Source of the DNA: Molossus alvarezi
Lineage: Eukaryota > Chordata > Mammalia > Chiroptera > Molossidae
Assembly (NCBI GenBank): GCA_037176705.1
Contig: CM073891.1
Span: 48,238,571-48,302,570 of the forward strand
Direction: 5' to 3'
Length of the DNA: 64,000 bases
The notes below the pieces were generated by a model, which searched no databases, had not been told where the DNA came from, and worked only from the letters and a program-made list of their open reading frames with translations. The translations under genes were made by a program, and so were the position numbers. Positions 22,886 through 35,560 of the stretch are shown here, one piece after another (the first letter of the stretch is position 1; each line of letters starts with the position of its first letter).

Positions 22886-25800
22886 TTTTTATGAATAAGA
22901 TTTTAAAAAGATTGACTCATTCATTTAAAAATATTTTTAAAAATATTATCAGAATAAATTATTTTCAGGGGCTACTTTGCTATTTGATTTTAGTCACAAG
23001 CAGGACCTCAGAAAGCAGAAGGCACAGCAAGCACTCTTTCAGGTGTTTACACAACAGCTAGATGTTACTGTCTACAAATACACATTATATCCATTATGCA
23101 GGTTGTTTATATTAAACAACAAAACAACAATGAATACTTTCTTAAATATTCATAATTATATGAGATTCTATATGGAATTGACTTAAACACATAAAGTGAA
23201 TTAAAATAAGTGAGTATTGATTAAGAAAATATATCTTGCTTATTTACATTATTGGTATCTGCATCACTTAATTGGACATAGTGTAAATTGAGGTTTGCTC
23301 TCTCAGAAGTCTAAGAATTCTATTGCAACTTCAGCAGCTTTTGCCAATGCAAAGACCACTTTAAGCAAAAAAAAAAAAAAAAAATCTCTATAGAGACAGT
23401 GTTTAACTAACTGGAAGTGAATAAAATGTGGGAAAAAAAAGAAGGAAAAAAATAGTCTTTTGTGAAAGGAATGTCTGTGTAAGAAAAAAAGCAATAGAGT
23501 GAATAAAATTTTCATTAACACTTGGCTTTTTTTGCATTTGCAAATAAATAGCACCTATTAATGCCACAGGTTACTGTTGCTAGCTAATGAAGTCTGAATT
23601 GGTGTTAGATGAGATGTATATTTAGCCCTGACAGTCTATCACCTCATAATTTGTTATCTAGCTCTGATCACTCATTCCAAATCTGAGAACTGTCCAATAT
23701 GGACTTAAGGTGGCTTTTTAAAATGAGATATTCTGGCTTCTAGCCTTGTGAGATGCCAGGCCAGTCTTAAATATCTCTGCTTTGTAGTTTCTCAACTTAT
23801 AAAGTAAAAATATGTAATAAGATTATTTAGAGACTATAATGTCTCCTTCAGCTTTATGGTATAACAACGTTTTTAACATATTCTGATATTCTCTGAATAG
23901 TATTTAGTCCTGGCCGTCTATTAAACATTTTCTGTACTAAATAATTTTGTTGTTTACTCAGGGCTTTTCAACTCAGTAATTTCAGAAAGTCTTATTAATG
24001 TCCTAATATCTGTCAGTAGCCAAAGTAGTGATGCGTATTTCCTTATATGTAATTGTATTTCTCTACCTTTCCATTGCTTTTATGAGTTTTAGATCTAAAC
24101 AATAATTTTTTAAATGCTAGCATAATAAAGGTAAATTGTTAGCACAATACTTAAAATAATAATTATTCCATAAGCATAGCTTCTTTTGTTTCTCAACATC
24201 TGATGCAATGGAAGATCAATTTCTAGAAGTAATTGACAGTTTATACCTAGCAAACATAGCTATACTATTAGGTCAGTTGTTCAATTTATTCAAGTAACAA
24301 AAAACCAAAAATATGTCTTGAAATATTCATGTAAGTCAATACTTTTAAAACTGGAATTACTGCCCCACCCCCCAAAAAGGAATTTTTCCACTTTGCTGAG
24401 CCTGTTACAGAGAAGAAATAAGCTTGCTATAATTTGTTCTGTTCACCAATCTTTCTCTGTAATTTCCAACCAGGCATATTAACCCTGACCTAGAACCTAT
24501 AATAATTTTACTTTCCATGCTAAAATTATATCTTGTTCTTCTAAAAGTTCTAAATAGTACTCAATAATTTGACCATGGTACTCAATACTTATCTATAATT
24601 GGTACTTTCCTTTTCTTTATACTATGTCCGTGAGTAGCAAGGAAAGTTACTAGATCTTTTAATAAGTCTGGTAACCTTATTTGTATTGAATTTCATCTCC
24701 TGTTATATCACTGTTTTCCAGAAGCTGTATTAAAGCCACTTATATGTGTTAACTTAATTCTCAGAAACATGTTTTCTGGATGAAGCTTCTTACCTGTACA
24801 GAATACTTTATATGTAGGACTAAATAGAAGGAGTGAAGAAATATAGTTTCTGAAGATTTATCCTAGTAATGTAATATTTGAAGGGGGAAGCAATAATGGA
24901 ACTAGTCTATTTCATTTTATAGTGTATTAAATTCTAACCCTAGTCCCCTCACTGTACCATCTCAGGAAGCTGACTCTATAAATCAGTTTGCTCTCCCAAT
25001 GGAAACGACCCGTGCAGCTCGTTACATCATACATCCTACCTCAGTATCTCACAGATGACTATATGGGCTTGAGTTCAGCATCTTTTACTAACACATACTA
25101 TTACTAAAGAGTTAGAAAGACAATTCCAAAGATAGGACTTGTTAAATGCTTTATGATCAGAGATTAATAATTTCTTTACAGTACAATTCAATTAATTTTG
25201 TTTTCAAGAGAAAAATGAATCTTCACCCCAAATATATTTTGAGAAATACAAATTTCTACTCCTTCATTGTTTAACTAGAAACTTATCTGTAACCAAGTGA
25301 TCAGAAGAAAATTCTGAGATGTCCTAAATTATTGCAGGAGGCTGGAGGGAGAAAGGACGAGACCAGAGAGTTTAATCCATTAGCAACTGCAGGGCGAAAC
25401 CAACCAAAGACTGCTCACATTCCTGAGTGTATGCTGACACTTTGAATGAACTTCCAAGTTTATCTAGAAATTAATTTCCATGATTATCTAGAGAGACTAC
25501 CTGGTGACCAGAAAACACTTCATCCTGCTTATACACATGAACTTTCTGGACTTTTGCCCACAACTGATCCAAAAGAGCAAAACTTTTTGTTCTAGACTCT
25601 GTGCCTATCCAGAACCAGCCCGACTTTACCTCCTCCCACACCCTTTGTCTATGGCCAATGTAGATTCTTTCAAAACAACTTACATTTTTCTTCCCCAAAC
25701 TCACTGAATGAAGGAGTCCCATGAGCCCCAGGCAGCAGACATGCTTGACTTTTCCATCTCGCCCTGCTGCTGTGGCTTGGACTGAATGTCCCAATCGGAC

Positions 25801-25937
25801 CCTTTTTCTGGCTAGTGGATGGCTCAACAAAACCTTTCTGAAAAACATGTGGTCTTGAAGGTGACTGTTTCACACAAGTGAACAGTATTATAATATTATG
25901 AAGGATGAATGCTAATGAAATTATTTTTAAAATGACA
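22886..25937. other. Intronic sequence, unassigned
   Basis: AT-rich, with an A18 run at about 23371-23388. 25,320-25,870 is less AT-rich and holds a 125-codon minus-strand open frame without recognisable motifs. Confidence 0.4.
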
Positions 25938-25947
25938 TAAATTTCTG

Positions 25948-26180
25948 CCCTAGCCAGTTTGGCTCAGTGGTTAGAGTGTCGGCCCGTAGACCAGAGGGAC
26001 CTGGGTTTGGTTCCCACTAAGGGCACGTACCTTGGTTGCGGTTTGTTCCCGTGCGGGTGGCAACCAGTCAATGTGTCTCTCTCACATTGATGTTTCTCTC
26101 TCTCTCTTTAGCCCTCTCTCCCTCCTGCTCTATCTGAAGATAAATGCAAAAATGGCCTCAGGTGAAAAAAAAAAATAATG
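25948..26180 (+). mobile_element. VES-type SINE with internal deletion
   Basis: Head and body are clear. The segment around GGTTTGTTCCCGTGCGGG lacks the usual CCCTGGTTGGG stretch. It is flanked by TAAATTTCTG (25938-25947 and 26181-26190). Confidence 0.9.
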
Positions 26181-26224
26181 TAAATTTCTGTCATTATCTC
26201 ATTTTTCCTCAAACATGTAAAATA

Positions 26225-26820
26225 GGCAGAGATATTGTAATTCACTTTAAAGAAAGGAGACTAAATTTTAGGTTGGCCAATTTTCTGCAAGTCACATAGC
26301 CAGACAGCCTGAAGGTTATTGTCAAAATTGTGATCCTCTATCTACTATGCAATAGCAGTTTGTGCCAAGTTCAGGCCTGTGCTTGCGAGCATGGGTGTGT
26401 TGGTGGGAGGGGACTTAGGATTTAGGGGCCCTCAGGATTTGTGGGGAAGTTGTCCTGGAATGACCAGGTACAACCAAGAGAAGGGATAATTGATTACCAA
26501 TTTCCTTTCCAAAGCATTAATTTATGAACCTATATTTCTTGACTTGTTACCTGTAGGGACTTATGATTTACTTTGATGGTAAATGCATTCGATTTATTGA
26601 CCAACTCGTATGTTCCAGGCACTTTATGTATTATACTCGACATCCTTGAGAAGGACTGTGCCTTCTTTACTCTCGCCTTTTTATCTCATTGAAAACCAGC
26701 CAGTACGTATTAGCTGTTCAATGAATGAACTTGTACAATTTCTCTAATCTTTACAGCAAATCTACAAGGTAGCTATCATTTCCACCTACGTCTGAAGGAA
26801 GTGATTAAGGAGGTCTGACT
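26225..26820. repeat. MIR-like relics
   Basis: TTCTGCAAGTCACATAGCCA (about 26282) and, further right, TATGTTCCAGGCACTTTATG (about 26611) and CAGCAAATCTACAAGGTAGC (about 26755) are MIR-type motifs in reverse orientation, probably two or more fragments. Confidence 0.4.
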
Positions 26821-27536
26821 GAAAAGCCTATTCTCTGGCCACAAATTGATATTTTTAAAATTTTTTCCCCAAAACCTATAGTTTCACCCAAAACAAATGC
26901 TTGTATGTCACTTTATTAATTAGATTCTCTGTTTACATATATATCCAAGCCTTTATTATTCAAAGCTATGTAGTTACATCTGAGTACTTTTCACGGCCTA
27001 GGGCTGAGTGGGGCTGAGAGACAAGGCATTTTGTTACGTTTTCATTAAATTTTTTTCCAAGGGAGAAGAGTTCTGTAAGCTTTTCATTAAACCAGTATTT
27101 GAAATAACCCAGATTCGAGAAGATATTTTATACAAGGCAGGCATTCTGGCCTAATATGATTTACGAGTTCTGTAAAAGTAGGACAAGCCTGCACATTCTC
27201 TCTGTATTCTGTTATATAAAGAAATCCTTTCTTTCTGAGACAAAGCCAGATAGAACATAATTTTAGGAGGAATGAATAGATTTTTATGATTGATCTTCTT
27301 TGATGTTTTGGGCAGTTTTGTCTTTTTGGTACATACTTCTTTGCATTCATTTTACTGTGACTGAAAAATAACCAGAGCTCTTCAAAAAAATTTTAATTGA
27401 AAGCCTCTTATTATCTTGTATGGGACAAAAATACAAGTAGAAAACAAACAAAAATTGTTCACTACCAGAGAAGAAACACTAAGAACCTAAATGGACATTA
27501 CATTTAAAATGCTTGGAGCTTTAAAATATTTGTCAA

Positions 27537-27761
27537 GGCTGGCTAATGTGGCTCAGTGGTTGAGCATTGACCCATGCACCAAGAGCTCACTGGTTTGATT
27601 CCCGATCAGGACACATGCCCAGGTTGTGGGCCCGATCCCAGTTGGGAGGTATACAGGAGGCAGTCAGTCGATGTTCTTGCTCATCGATTTCTCTCTCTCT
27701 CTCCCTCTCCCTTCTTCTCTCTCTAAAATCAATAAAGAAAAAAATATTTTTTTAAATAAAT
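27537..27761 (+). mobile_element. VES-type SINE, second subfamily
   Basis: The head reads GGCTAATGTGGCTCAGTGG with TTGAGCATTGACCCATGCACC, a variant distinct from the TTAGAGCGTCGGCC type. It ends in CTCTCTAAAATCAATAAAGA. The duplication is imperfect (27523-27536 and 27762-27775). Confidence 0.88.
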
Positions 27762-28429
27762 AAAATAACTGTCAAAAACCTCAGGAAAACAAACCCCAGG
27801 AGGAGTGAAGCAGGAGAACTGGTGAGATAGAACAAGAGGTTATAACATTCTTTTCCAGAGAAGTGCCCAGCGTAAGAAGTCAAGACTGGCTTCCAGAGTT
27901 CGCAGGGCCTTGGTTAGATCTCCCATATACATTGTAGAAAAAAAATTAAGTTGCCCTGACCTTTTAAAAGCAGGCAGATTACCTACCTGGGAGTAGTAGG
28001 CAGTGAATACAGAGAAACATCAGCATCACCACGTAACGGACTTGGAAAGTAAAACCAGATAATAGAATAATAGGAGCTCCTTGAAGCAAAATTGTTTGTA
28101 AGAGTAAGACTACAATATGAGAAAGCAATCTCCAATGTCTTACAGGAGTGGATGGTGAGCAGGCAGCCAAGTAACCTCTCAATGAATGAACCTGTGCATA
28201 CTACTCGTGGCACTAAGTGAGAGTTCAACAGATTATGGAAATGAAATGTTTCCACTGGCCCACTCAGTTAATTATTTCATTTCTTTCTGGTTCTTAGATT
28301 AACGTAGTCACTCTTAACAAATTGTGATTTTCATCCTCCTTTCAGTTTTAACTGATTCTTTGGTATTTCACTTTCTACTAAGGCAAAACTTTTACTGATT
28401 CAATCAATCAAACTCTTTCTCAATTCTAT

Positions 28430-28985
28430 TTTTTTCCAGGTTATCACTTTACTTCCAGTGACCTTAACTGCCATGCAAAATAAAAGAACTAACTAGAAGT
28501 CCACCTCAGTGGTTTATTCTCAACCCCCTTGTGCTGGAAATTCTCTGTTGTCTCTTCATTTCTCCTCTTCATTAACCTTACTTGCTTTGCCCCAAGAAGA
28601 AAAACATTTGAACTTCATCACCTAGTTGTCCTTACGCGATGACTTCCAGTTGCAGCAATGAAGAGCCAGCAGAGGAGAGAGGCTGGGTTATGTATTGCCT
28701 TCTCTCACCTCCTCCTGTTGCCTGGCTTGTTTGCAGTGGCTGAGCCTTGCTACAGAGGCTGCAGCTCCTATGGCAGATCTGGGGTGTGGCTGGAGCCCTT
28801 GCTGGGTTCTGACAGCAGCCTCCCTCCTTGTGCTTCATTAGACCCAGGAGGGAAGGCTGTGGCTAGTCATTTTACATTTCAACATTCCCTGTTAGTTCCT
28901 TTAACCTTTGTAAAGGGTCCTTTTACAAAATTCTCTTAACTACCCCATTTTAATGTGTCAACTGCTCCCTGCTAACGCCTCGCAG
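28430..28985. repeat. Ancient repeat, probably L1M-type 3' region
   Basis: GGGTTCTGACAGCAGCCTCC, TTAACCTTTGTAAAGGGTCC and ACCCCATTTTAATGTGTCAA resemble an old mammalian repeat. A related copy appears at 53,860-54,300. The short open frames on both strands here are not coding. The family is uncertain. Confidence 0.4.
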
Positions 28986-29272
28986 AACATCAACTATTGC
29001 ATATAAAGTCAGACAATCGTTCAGGGTTTGGTTTCTCCTTATAGGGAGAAATGGTCCATCATGAAATAGTCCCCTTTGATTTGTGGTGCCACTTTCAGTT
29101 CCCATACAGTCCTGGATCGATCTCTGTACCATTATTCCCTTCATCTTGCATACATACCAAACTCTTTTTATCATTTCATCTTAATATCTTGCAAGTTGAC
29201 TTCACTGCTGATTAGTCAGAATAGATTAGATTCTGCTGCAGTAACAAATATTACCAAAATATTAGTGATTTA

Positions 29273-29480
29273 TTTTTTAAATAAGTTTGTATTGATTTCT
29301 TTCTTTCTTTTTCTTTTTTTAGAGAGAGAGATAAAAACTTTGATGTGAGAGAGATACATTGATTGGCTGCCTCTTGCATGTCCCCACTGGGGATCAATCC
29401 TGCAATCCAGACTGGGAATCAAACTGGGACCTCTCAGTCTATGGGACAATGCTCAATCCATTCAGTCATGCTGGCCAGGC
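29273..29480 (-). mobile_element. VES-type SINE (reverse)
   Basis: GA block GAGAGAGAGATAAAAAC through the head end CTGGCCAGGC at 29480. It has a 17-bp duplication with one mismatch (29256-29272 and 29481-29497). Confidence 0.9.
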
Positions 29481-29845
29481 AAAATATTAGAGATTTAAAA
29501 CAGAAAGATTTAATACTCTTTTACTGTAAAAGTTGGCAGGCTTTTTATAGTGACAATATCTCAGGCTGATGGGACAGTCACTTATGTTCCCCTTTGTGAC
29601 TGCCATGCCTAAAGGAAAAGACAACTCTGCAAATCTCACACCTGTACTTAAGTGCTCAGTCTAGAAATGGCACACATCATGATCACCCATGCTTTACTGG
29701 CTACAACTAGTCAAAGGGGCCACTGTGTCAGATAGAGCCAAATAGTTCGAGAGTCAGAGAAATGAAATGAAATGTAGATATATTGATTATTTTATAAGTA
29801 AACTCCAAGATACTATTTCTGTTTAATTCCTTCTTTTTACTGTAC

Positions 29846-30085
29846 TTAAAAAAAAAATCCTCACCTAAGGATATGTTGTATTTTTTCCCCCATTGATTCT
29901 AGAAAGAGAGGAAGGGAGAAGGAGAGAAACATCCAAGTGAGAGAGAAACATTGATCTGTTGCTTTCCATACACACCCTGACTGGGATTGAACCCATAACA
30001 TGGGTATGTGCCTTGACCGGAAATAGAATCTGTGTCCCTTCAGTGCAGGGAGGACACTCTAAACACTGAGCAACACTGGTCAGGG
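29846..30085 (-). mobile_element. VES-type SINE (reverse)
   Basis: It starts with an A/T tail and ATCCTCACCTAAGGATAT and ends with ACACTGGTCAGGG. An approximate duplication (CTTTTTACTGTAC 29833-29845; CTTTTCTACTGCAC 30086-30099) flanks it. It lies about 350 bp from another reverse copy. Confidence 0.88.
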
Positions 30086-30359
30086 CTTTTCTACTGCACA
30101 TTTTTAAATTCTTTCCCTTCTACCTCCTTAAGGAATGCTTTCAGCTATAGGTAACAAAAAATGTTACTTATAATAACTAAATGAATAGGGATTTATTTTT
30201 CTAATATAACCAGAATTTTATAGGTACAGGATTGCCATTTCAGTGGTGAGTTAGGAACCCAGATTCTTTCTTTATTTGTATTCTGTCATTTTTAGTATTT
30301 GTTTTCATCCTAATAGTTGCAAGATGAATGCTGCTTATCCAGGTATCACATCTACCTTC

Positions 30360-30485
30360 CAGACTCAATAATATGGATTAGGGTCAAAAGGATTTTACAT
30401 CACAGGGTTCTTGCAAAAATTAAATGAGTTCATACAGTGCTCAGCATATTTAAGCTCTCAGTAGGTGTAAGTTATTAATAGTTCT
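30360..30485 (+). repeat. MIR relic
   Basis: CAGGGTTCTTGCAAAAATTA and AGTGCTCAGCATATTTAAGC correspond to the sense 3' part of MIR (agggttgttgtgaggattaaa...agtgcctggcacatagta). Confidence 0.5.
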
Positions 30486-31635
30486 TCCTTATAACAGGTG
30501 AAATTCCTTAGCATCCAAATTTATAAACCCCAAGTCATTCTGAATCCCATGTCCAGGCAATATAATATACCACATCCCTCTGGCGGGGGTGCCACATTGA
30601 TAACTCCAGAGGGTACTATTCACTAACAGGTTTATGTGAACAGTGCATCCTGGAATTGGGAGGTGTACATCCTACTAGTCCATACGTTGGTGGCACTGAT
30701 CTCAGGCTTCCTAGTTAATGACATACTCAACATTATTAATATTATTGATAAATCCAAAACATGGTTACTGTTAAAGTTGAAATAATTAAGTAGAGAATTG
30801 AGTAACCTATCTTAAAAGAACAAAAGACAGAAAGTTTTTACAGTGAACTAATTTCAACTGCTTTCCATCTTTGCAAACCTGCTACCAAATTTCAGTCTTC
30901 ACAACTAAATGAACTTAAACACTTTTCTTTAAAAAAAAAGAAAAAAAAAAGAAAAGAAAAGCTGTCATCTCCATAAGTACTTCAACAGCAAAATGAGTCT
31001 CCTTATCGTCTCTCTACGGTCAGTTTACATAATGATACTCTGAATACGATCTCTTTAAAGACCACATATGTCAGGCATTTTCTTCAAGTAAAGCAGTCTT
31101 TCTTTAGTTTCTTTTTAAAAGAAGGTTGAAATTACAGGAACTAAATGAGTCATAATAATCAGATTGGTTGAACTATATTGAGAATATATTATTAGGTATT
31201 GCAAAGATTGGTACGTAATTTTAGGTCATAGTAAAATAATCTTTGAGAACAGATTCAAAGAAAATTACCCCATCATCGGTGGAGTGACATAAGTGAATAT
31301 TCCGAAAAGAAGAGTAAATGATTTTTAAATAATCCAACGCAAATATTTTTAAAAGTAAATATATAAGCAGTATTTTTCTAAAAAAGTGAGACAATGGCCT
31401 AATGGAATTTTTTTTTAAGTTACCAAATTAATTTGTAAATATTCTCTTTTTCAGGAAAGAGGAAGATCATGCTCCTAAACATTTTGCAAAACTCCTCTAC
31501 AGTTTTTATATTGTAAAAAGTTAACATACTTCTTATTACTATATTTAAGTTTTAACTTATTTTAAAACACTCTATCATTTACATTTCCTCTTTTCTTTCA
31601 CATTTAGTAGGAAATTTTTTAGCATCTATGCAGGC

Positions 31636-31661
31636 GTGTGTGTGTGTGTGTGTGTGTGTGT
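31636..31661 (+). repeat. (GT)13 microsatellite
   Basis: Uninterrupted GT run, 26 bp, about 200 bp upstream of the sense L1. Confidence 0.97.
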
Positions 31662-33147
31662 TTTGTCATAGTCCTCACATATTTCAATACGTTTGAAAGT
31701 GACTTATATGTAAGTATAAGAAATACTCAAACAGGCATGCACTAAAGTGGCTTCTCGGCACCATTTTGTCTGGGCAGTGGTGGCCATAGCTTTATTGTAT
31801 TTCATATATCTGGCGAGAGGAAAGCGAAGTTTTTGTGCCATAAATTCTTTTCAGTGGGGTACCAAGGAAATCAAGGAAGAAATTAAAAAACATCGTGGAA
31901 ACTAATGGAAGTGAACACACAACAACACAAAATCTATGGGATGCAGCAAAAGCAGTCCTGAGAGGAAAGTTTTTAGTACTGCAGGCCTACCTCAAGAAAT
32001 AAGAAAAATTTCTAATGGACTATCTAACCCTACAACTTAAAAGAACTAGAAAATAAACAAATAGAAAAACCCAGAGCAAGTAGAAGGAAAGAAATAGTAA
32101 AGGTCAAAGCCAAAATAAATGACATAGAGACTTAAAAAGTAATACAAAAGATCAATGAAACAAAGACTGGTTCTTTGAAAAGATAAACAAGATTGATGGA
32201 CCCTTAGCTAGACTCACCAAGAAACCAAGAGAGAAAACCCAAAATCCAAAATCAGAAATGAGAAAGGAGAAGTAACAACTGACACCACAGAAATGCAAAG
32301 GATCATTAACAAATACTATGAACAATTATACACAAACAAATTGGACAATCTAGGCAAAATGGACAAATTTCTAGAACCACAGTCTCCCAAAACTGAACTG
32401 GGAAGAGATAGAAAAGTTAAACAGACCAATAACAACAAAGAAAATTGAAGATGTAATCAAGACTCTCCCAGCAAACGAAAGCCCAGGCCTGGATGGCTTC
32501 ACGAGGGAGTTTTACCGAACATTCAAAGAATAACACCTATTCTCCTCAAACTATTCCAAAAAATTCAAGAAAAAAGGAAGACTTCCAAATTTGTTTTATG
32601 AGGCCAGCATTATTCTAATTCCAAACCAGATAAAGACACTACAAAGAAAGAAAACTATAGGTCAATATACCTGATGAACATTGATGCCAAAATCCCTAAC
32701 AAAATATGAGCAAATCGGATCCAGCAATACATTAAAAAAATTATTCACCATGATCAAGTGGGATTCATCCCAGGGATGCAAGGATGATACAATATTTGCA
32801 AATCAATAATGTGATACATCACATAAATAAAATGAAAGGTAAAAACCATATGATCATATCAATAGATGCTGAAAAAGCATTCGACAAATCCAGCACCTAC
32901 TTCTGATAAAAATGCTCAGCAATGTGGGAATAGAGGGATCATAACTCAACATAATAAAGGCCATATATGAAAAACCTACAGCCAACAACATACTCAATGG
33001 ACAAAACTAAAAGCACTTCCCTACAGAACAGGAACAAGACAAGGATGCTCACTTTCACCACTCTTATTTAACATAGTACTGGAAGTCTAAGCCACAGCAA
33101 TTAGACATGAAGAAATAATAAAAGGGATCCAAGTTGGAAAGAAGAAA

Positions 33148-33490
33148 GTGAAATTTTCATTATTTGCAGATCACGTGATATTGTACAAAGAAAAACCTAA
33201 AGACTCCAACAAAAATCTGCTAAATTTAATAAATAACTTTGTCAAAGTAGCAAAGTATAAAATTAATGTCAAGAAATCGATGGCATTTTTATACACCAAT
33301 AATGAACTCTCAGAAAGAAAAACTAAAAAAAAATCCCATTTACCATTGCAACCAAAAAATTAAGATACCTAGGAATAAACTTAACCAAAGAATTAAAGGA
33401 CCTGTTTGCAGAAAACTACAGGACATCGAAAAAAAAGAAAGAGGAAGATATAGAAAAGTGGAAGCACATACCTTGTTCATGGATTGTTAG
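33148..33490 (+). pseudogene. L1 ORF2 reverse-transcriptase fragment, broken
   Basis: Translation from 33148 gives [20 protein letters not shown], the L1 reverse-transcriptase palm region. The active-site motif normally FADD reads FADH here, so the second catalytic Asp is lost. The frame shifts near 33300 and continues in another frame to 33490. It is a dead copy. Confidence 0.85.
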
Positions 33491-33569
33491 AATTAACATC
33501 ATTAAAATGTCCATACTACCCAAAGAAATCCACAGATTCAATGCAATCCCAATTAAAATACCAAGGACA

Positions 33570-33834
33570 GCCCTGGCCAGTTTGGCTCAGCAGTTAGAGC
33601 GTCAGGCCCATGCACCAGAGAGTCCTGGGTTCAGTTCCCGCTAAGGGCATGTACCTCGGTTGCGGTTCGTTCTGGCCCTGGTTGGGGTCATGTGGGTGGC
33701 AACCAGTCGATGTGTCTATCTCACATCAATGTTTCTCTCTCTCTCCTTCTCTCTCCCTCTCTGCCTCTCACTCTACCTGATGGCAAATGCAAAAATGTCC
33801 TTGAGTGAGGATAAAAATAAACAAACAAATAAAT
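33570..33834 (+). mobile_element. VES-type SINE nested in L1
   Basis: Complete copy that interrupts the ORF2 region of the sense L1. It has a perfect 15-bp duplication AAAATACCAAGGACA (33555-33569 and 33835-33849); removing the SINE restores continuous L1 sequence. It therefore postdates the L1. Confidence 0.96.
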
Positions 33835-33937
33835 AAAATACCAAGGACATATTTCACAGAGCTAGAACAAATACTCCAATAGTTTATATGGAACCAAAAA
33901 AGAACCCAAATAGCCAAAGCAACTTTGAAAAAGAACA

Positions 33938-34189
33938 GCCCTGGCTAGTTTGGCTCAGCAGTAGTGCATCAGCATGCGGACCAATGAGTTGCAGTTGTGA
34001 TTTCCACCAAGTGTAGGTACCTCGGTTGCTGTTCATCCCTGTCCCTGGTTGGGGCCTGGTGGGAGGTGATTTGTCGATGCATCCCTCTCACATTGATGTT
34101 CCTCTCTCTCTTCTTTTCTCTCCCTCTCTCTCCCTGCCACTCTATCTGAAGATAAATAGAAAAATATTCTCAGGTGAGGATTAAAAAAA
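33938..34189 (+). mobile_element. VES-type SINE nested in L1 (second)
   Basis: It begins CCCTGGCTAGTTTGG, 88 bp after the previous nested copy's duplication. It has a perfect 11-bp duplication GAAAAAGAACA (33927-33937 and 34190-34200). It is an independent insertion into the same L1. Confidence 0.95.
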
Positions 34190-34701
34190 GAAAAAGAACA
34201 GAGTAGGAGGAATCACAATACTGCATATCAGGTTATACTACAAAACCATTGCAATCAAACAGTCTGGTACTGGCACAAGAATAGGCATATAGATCAATAT
34301 AGATCAATAGAACAGAGCAGAGAATCCATAAATTGACCCAAGACATTATGTTCAATTAATATTTGACAAAAGTAGTAAGAGCATACAATGGAGTAAAAAC
34401 AGCCTCTTTAATCAATGGTGTTGGGAAAATTGGACAGCTACATGCAAAAAAAAAAAATGAAACTAAGTCACCAACTTACACCATACACAAGAATAAACTC
34501 AAAATGGATAAAAGACTTAAATGTGACCTGTGAATCCATAAAAGTCCTAGAAGAAAATGTAGGCAACAAATTTTGCACATCATACAAAGCAGAATTTTCA
34601 CTGATATATCACCTAAGGCAACAAAAACAAAGGAAAAAATAAACACATGGGACTACATCAAACTCAAAAGCTTCTGCACAGCAAAATAAACAACCATCAA
34701 A

Positions 34702-35325
34702 ATGGAAAGGCAACCCACTATATGGGAGAGCATAATTGCCAATTATACATCAGATAAGTGTTTAATTTCTAATATATATAGAGTACTCATACAACTCACA
34801 AAAGGAAGACAAAGAATCCAATTAAAAAAGCTAAATAGACACCTCATCAAACAGGACACACAAATGGCCAAGAGACATATGAAGAAATGCTCAACATCAC
34901 TAATCATCAGAGACATGCAAATTAAAACAACAATGAGGTATCACCTCACACCTGTCAGAATTGCCACCATCAACAAATCATCAAACAACAAGTGTTGGCG
35001 AGGGTGTGGAGAAAAGGGGACTCTAGTGCACTGCTGGTGGGAATGCAGACTGGTGCAGCCACTATGGAAAACAATGTGGATTTACCTCAAAAAATTAAAA
35101 ATTGAACTGCCATTGGACCCAGTGATCCCACTTCTAGGAATATACCCTAAGAAGCCTGAAACACCAATCAGGAAGAATATATGTACCCCCATGTTTGTAG
35201 CAGCACTATTTACAATAGCTAAGATCTGGAAACAGCCCAAGTGTCCATCAGTAGATGAATGGCCACCATCAACAAATCATCAAACAACAAGTGTTGGCGA
35301 GGGTGTGGAGAAAAGGGCACTCTAG
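34702..35325 (+). pseudogene. L1 ORF2 C-terminal fragment (207 codons)
   Basis: This is the longest open frame in the window. It holds the C-terminal Cys-rich motif C-X3-C-X7-H-X4-C ([18 protein letters not shown]) of L1 ORF2 proteins, followed by [15 protein letters not shown] and PSVDEWP. The frame ends at 35325 because the 299-bp tandem duplication is not a multiple of three: after DEW it re-enters the duplicated segment out of frame. It lacks endonuclease and reverse transcriptase, so it is non-functional. Confidence 0.88.
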
Positions 35326-35560
35326 TACACTGCTGATGGGAATGCAGACTGGTGCAGCCACTATGGAACACAATATGGTGTTTCCTCAAAAAAATTAAAA
35401 ATTGAACTCCCATTTGACCCAGTGATCCCACTTCTAGGAGTATATCCTAAGAAGCCTGAAATACCAATCAGAAAGAATATACGCACCCCTATATTCAGAG
35501 CAGCACTATCTACAATTGCTAAGACCTGGAAACAACCCAAGTGTCCATAACAGATGAGTG
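34963..35560 (+). repeat. 299-bp tandem duplication inside the L1
   Basis: Copy 1 runs 34963-35261 and copy 2 35262-35560, both starting GCCACCATCAACAAATCATC. They agree over their full length apart from scattered substitutions (for example GGGGACTCTAGTGCACTG versus GGGCACTCTAGTACACTG). The junction lies between GATGAATG and GCCACC, with no more than one base of homology. Confidence 0.93.

Larger units (their letters stand above)
30100..31859. other. Intronic sequence, mostly unassigned
   Basis: A MIR relic (30360-30485), an A-rich run near 30931-30960 and a GT repeat; otherwise nothing recognised. Confidence 0.45.

Noticed and set aside
25471..25848. 125-codon minus-strand open frame
   Set aside because: No recognisable domain, lies in the PCLO intron, overlaps open frames on the other strand and has no flanking splice sites that join it to PCLO in frame.
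28632..28939. Open frames on both strands resembling a signal-peptide protein
   Set aside because: The sequence resembles an ancient interspersed repeat present again at about 53.9 kb; no splice context.
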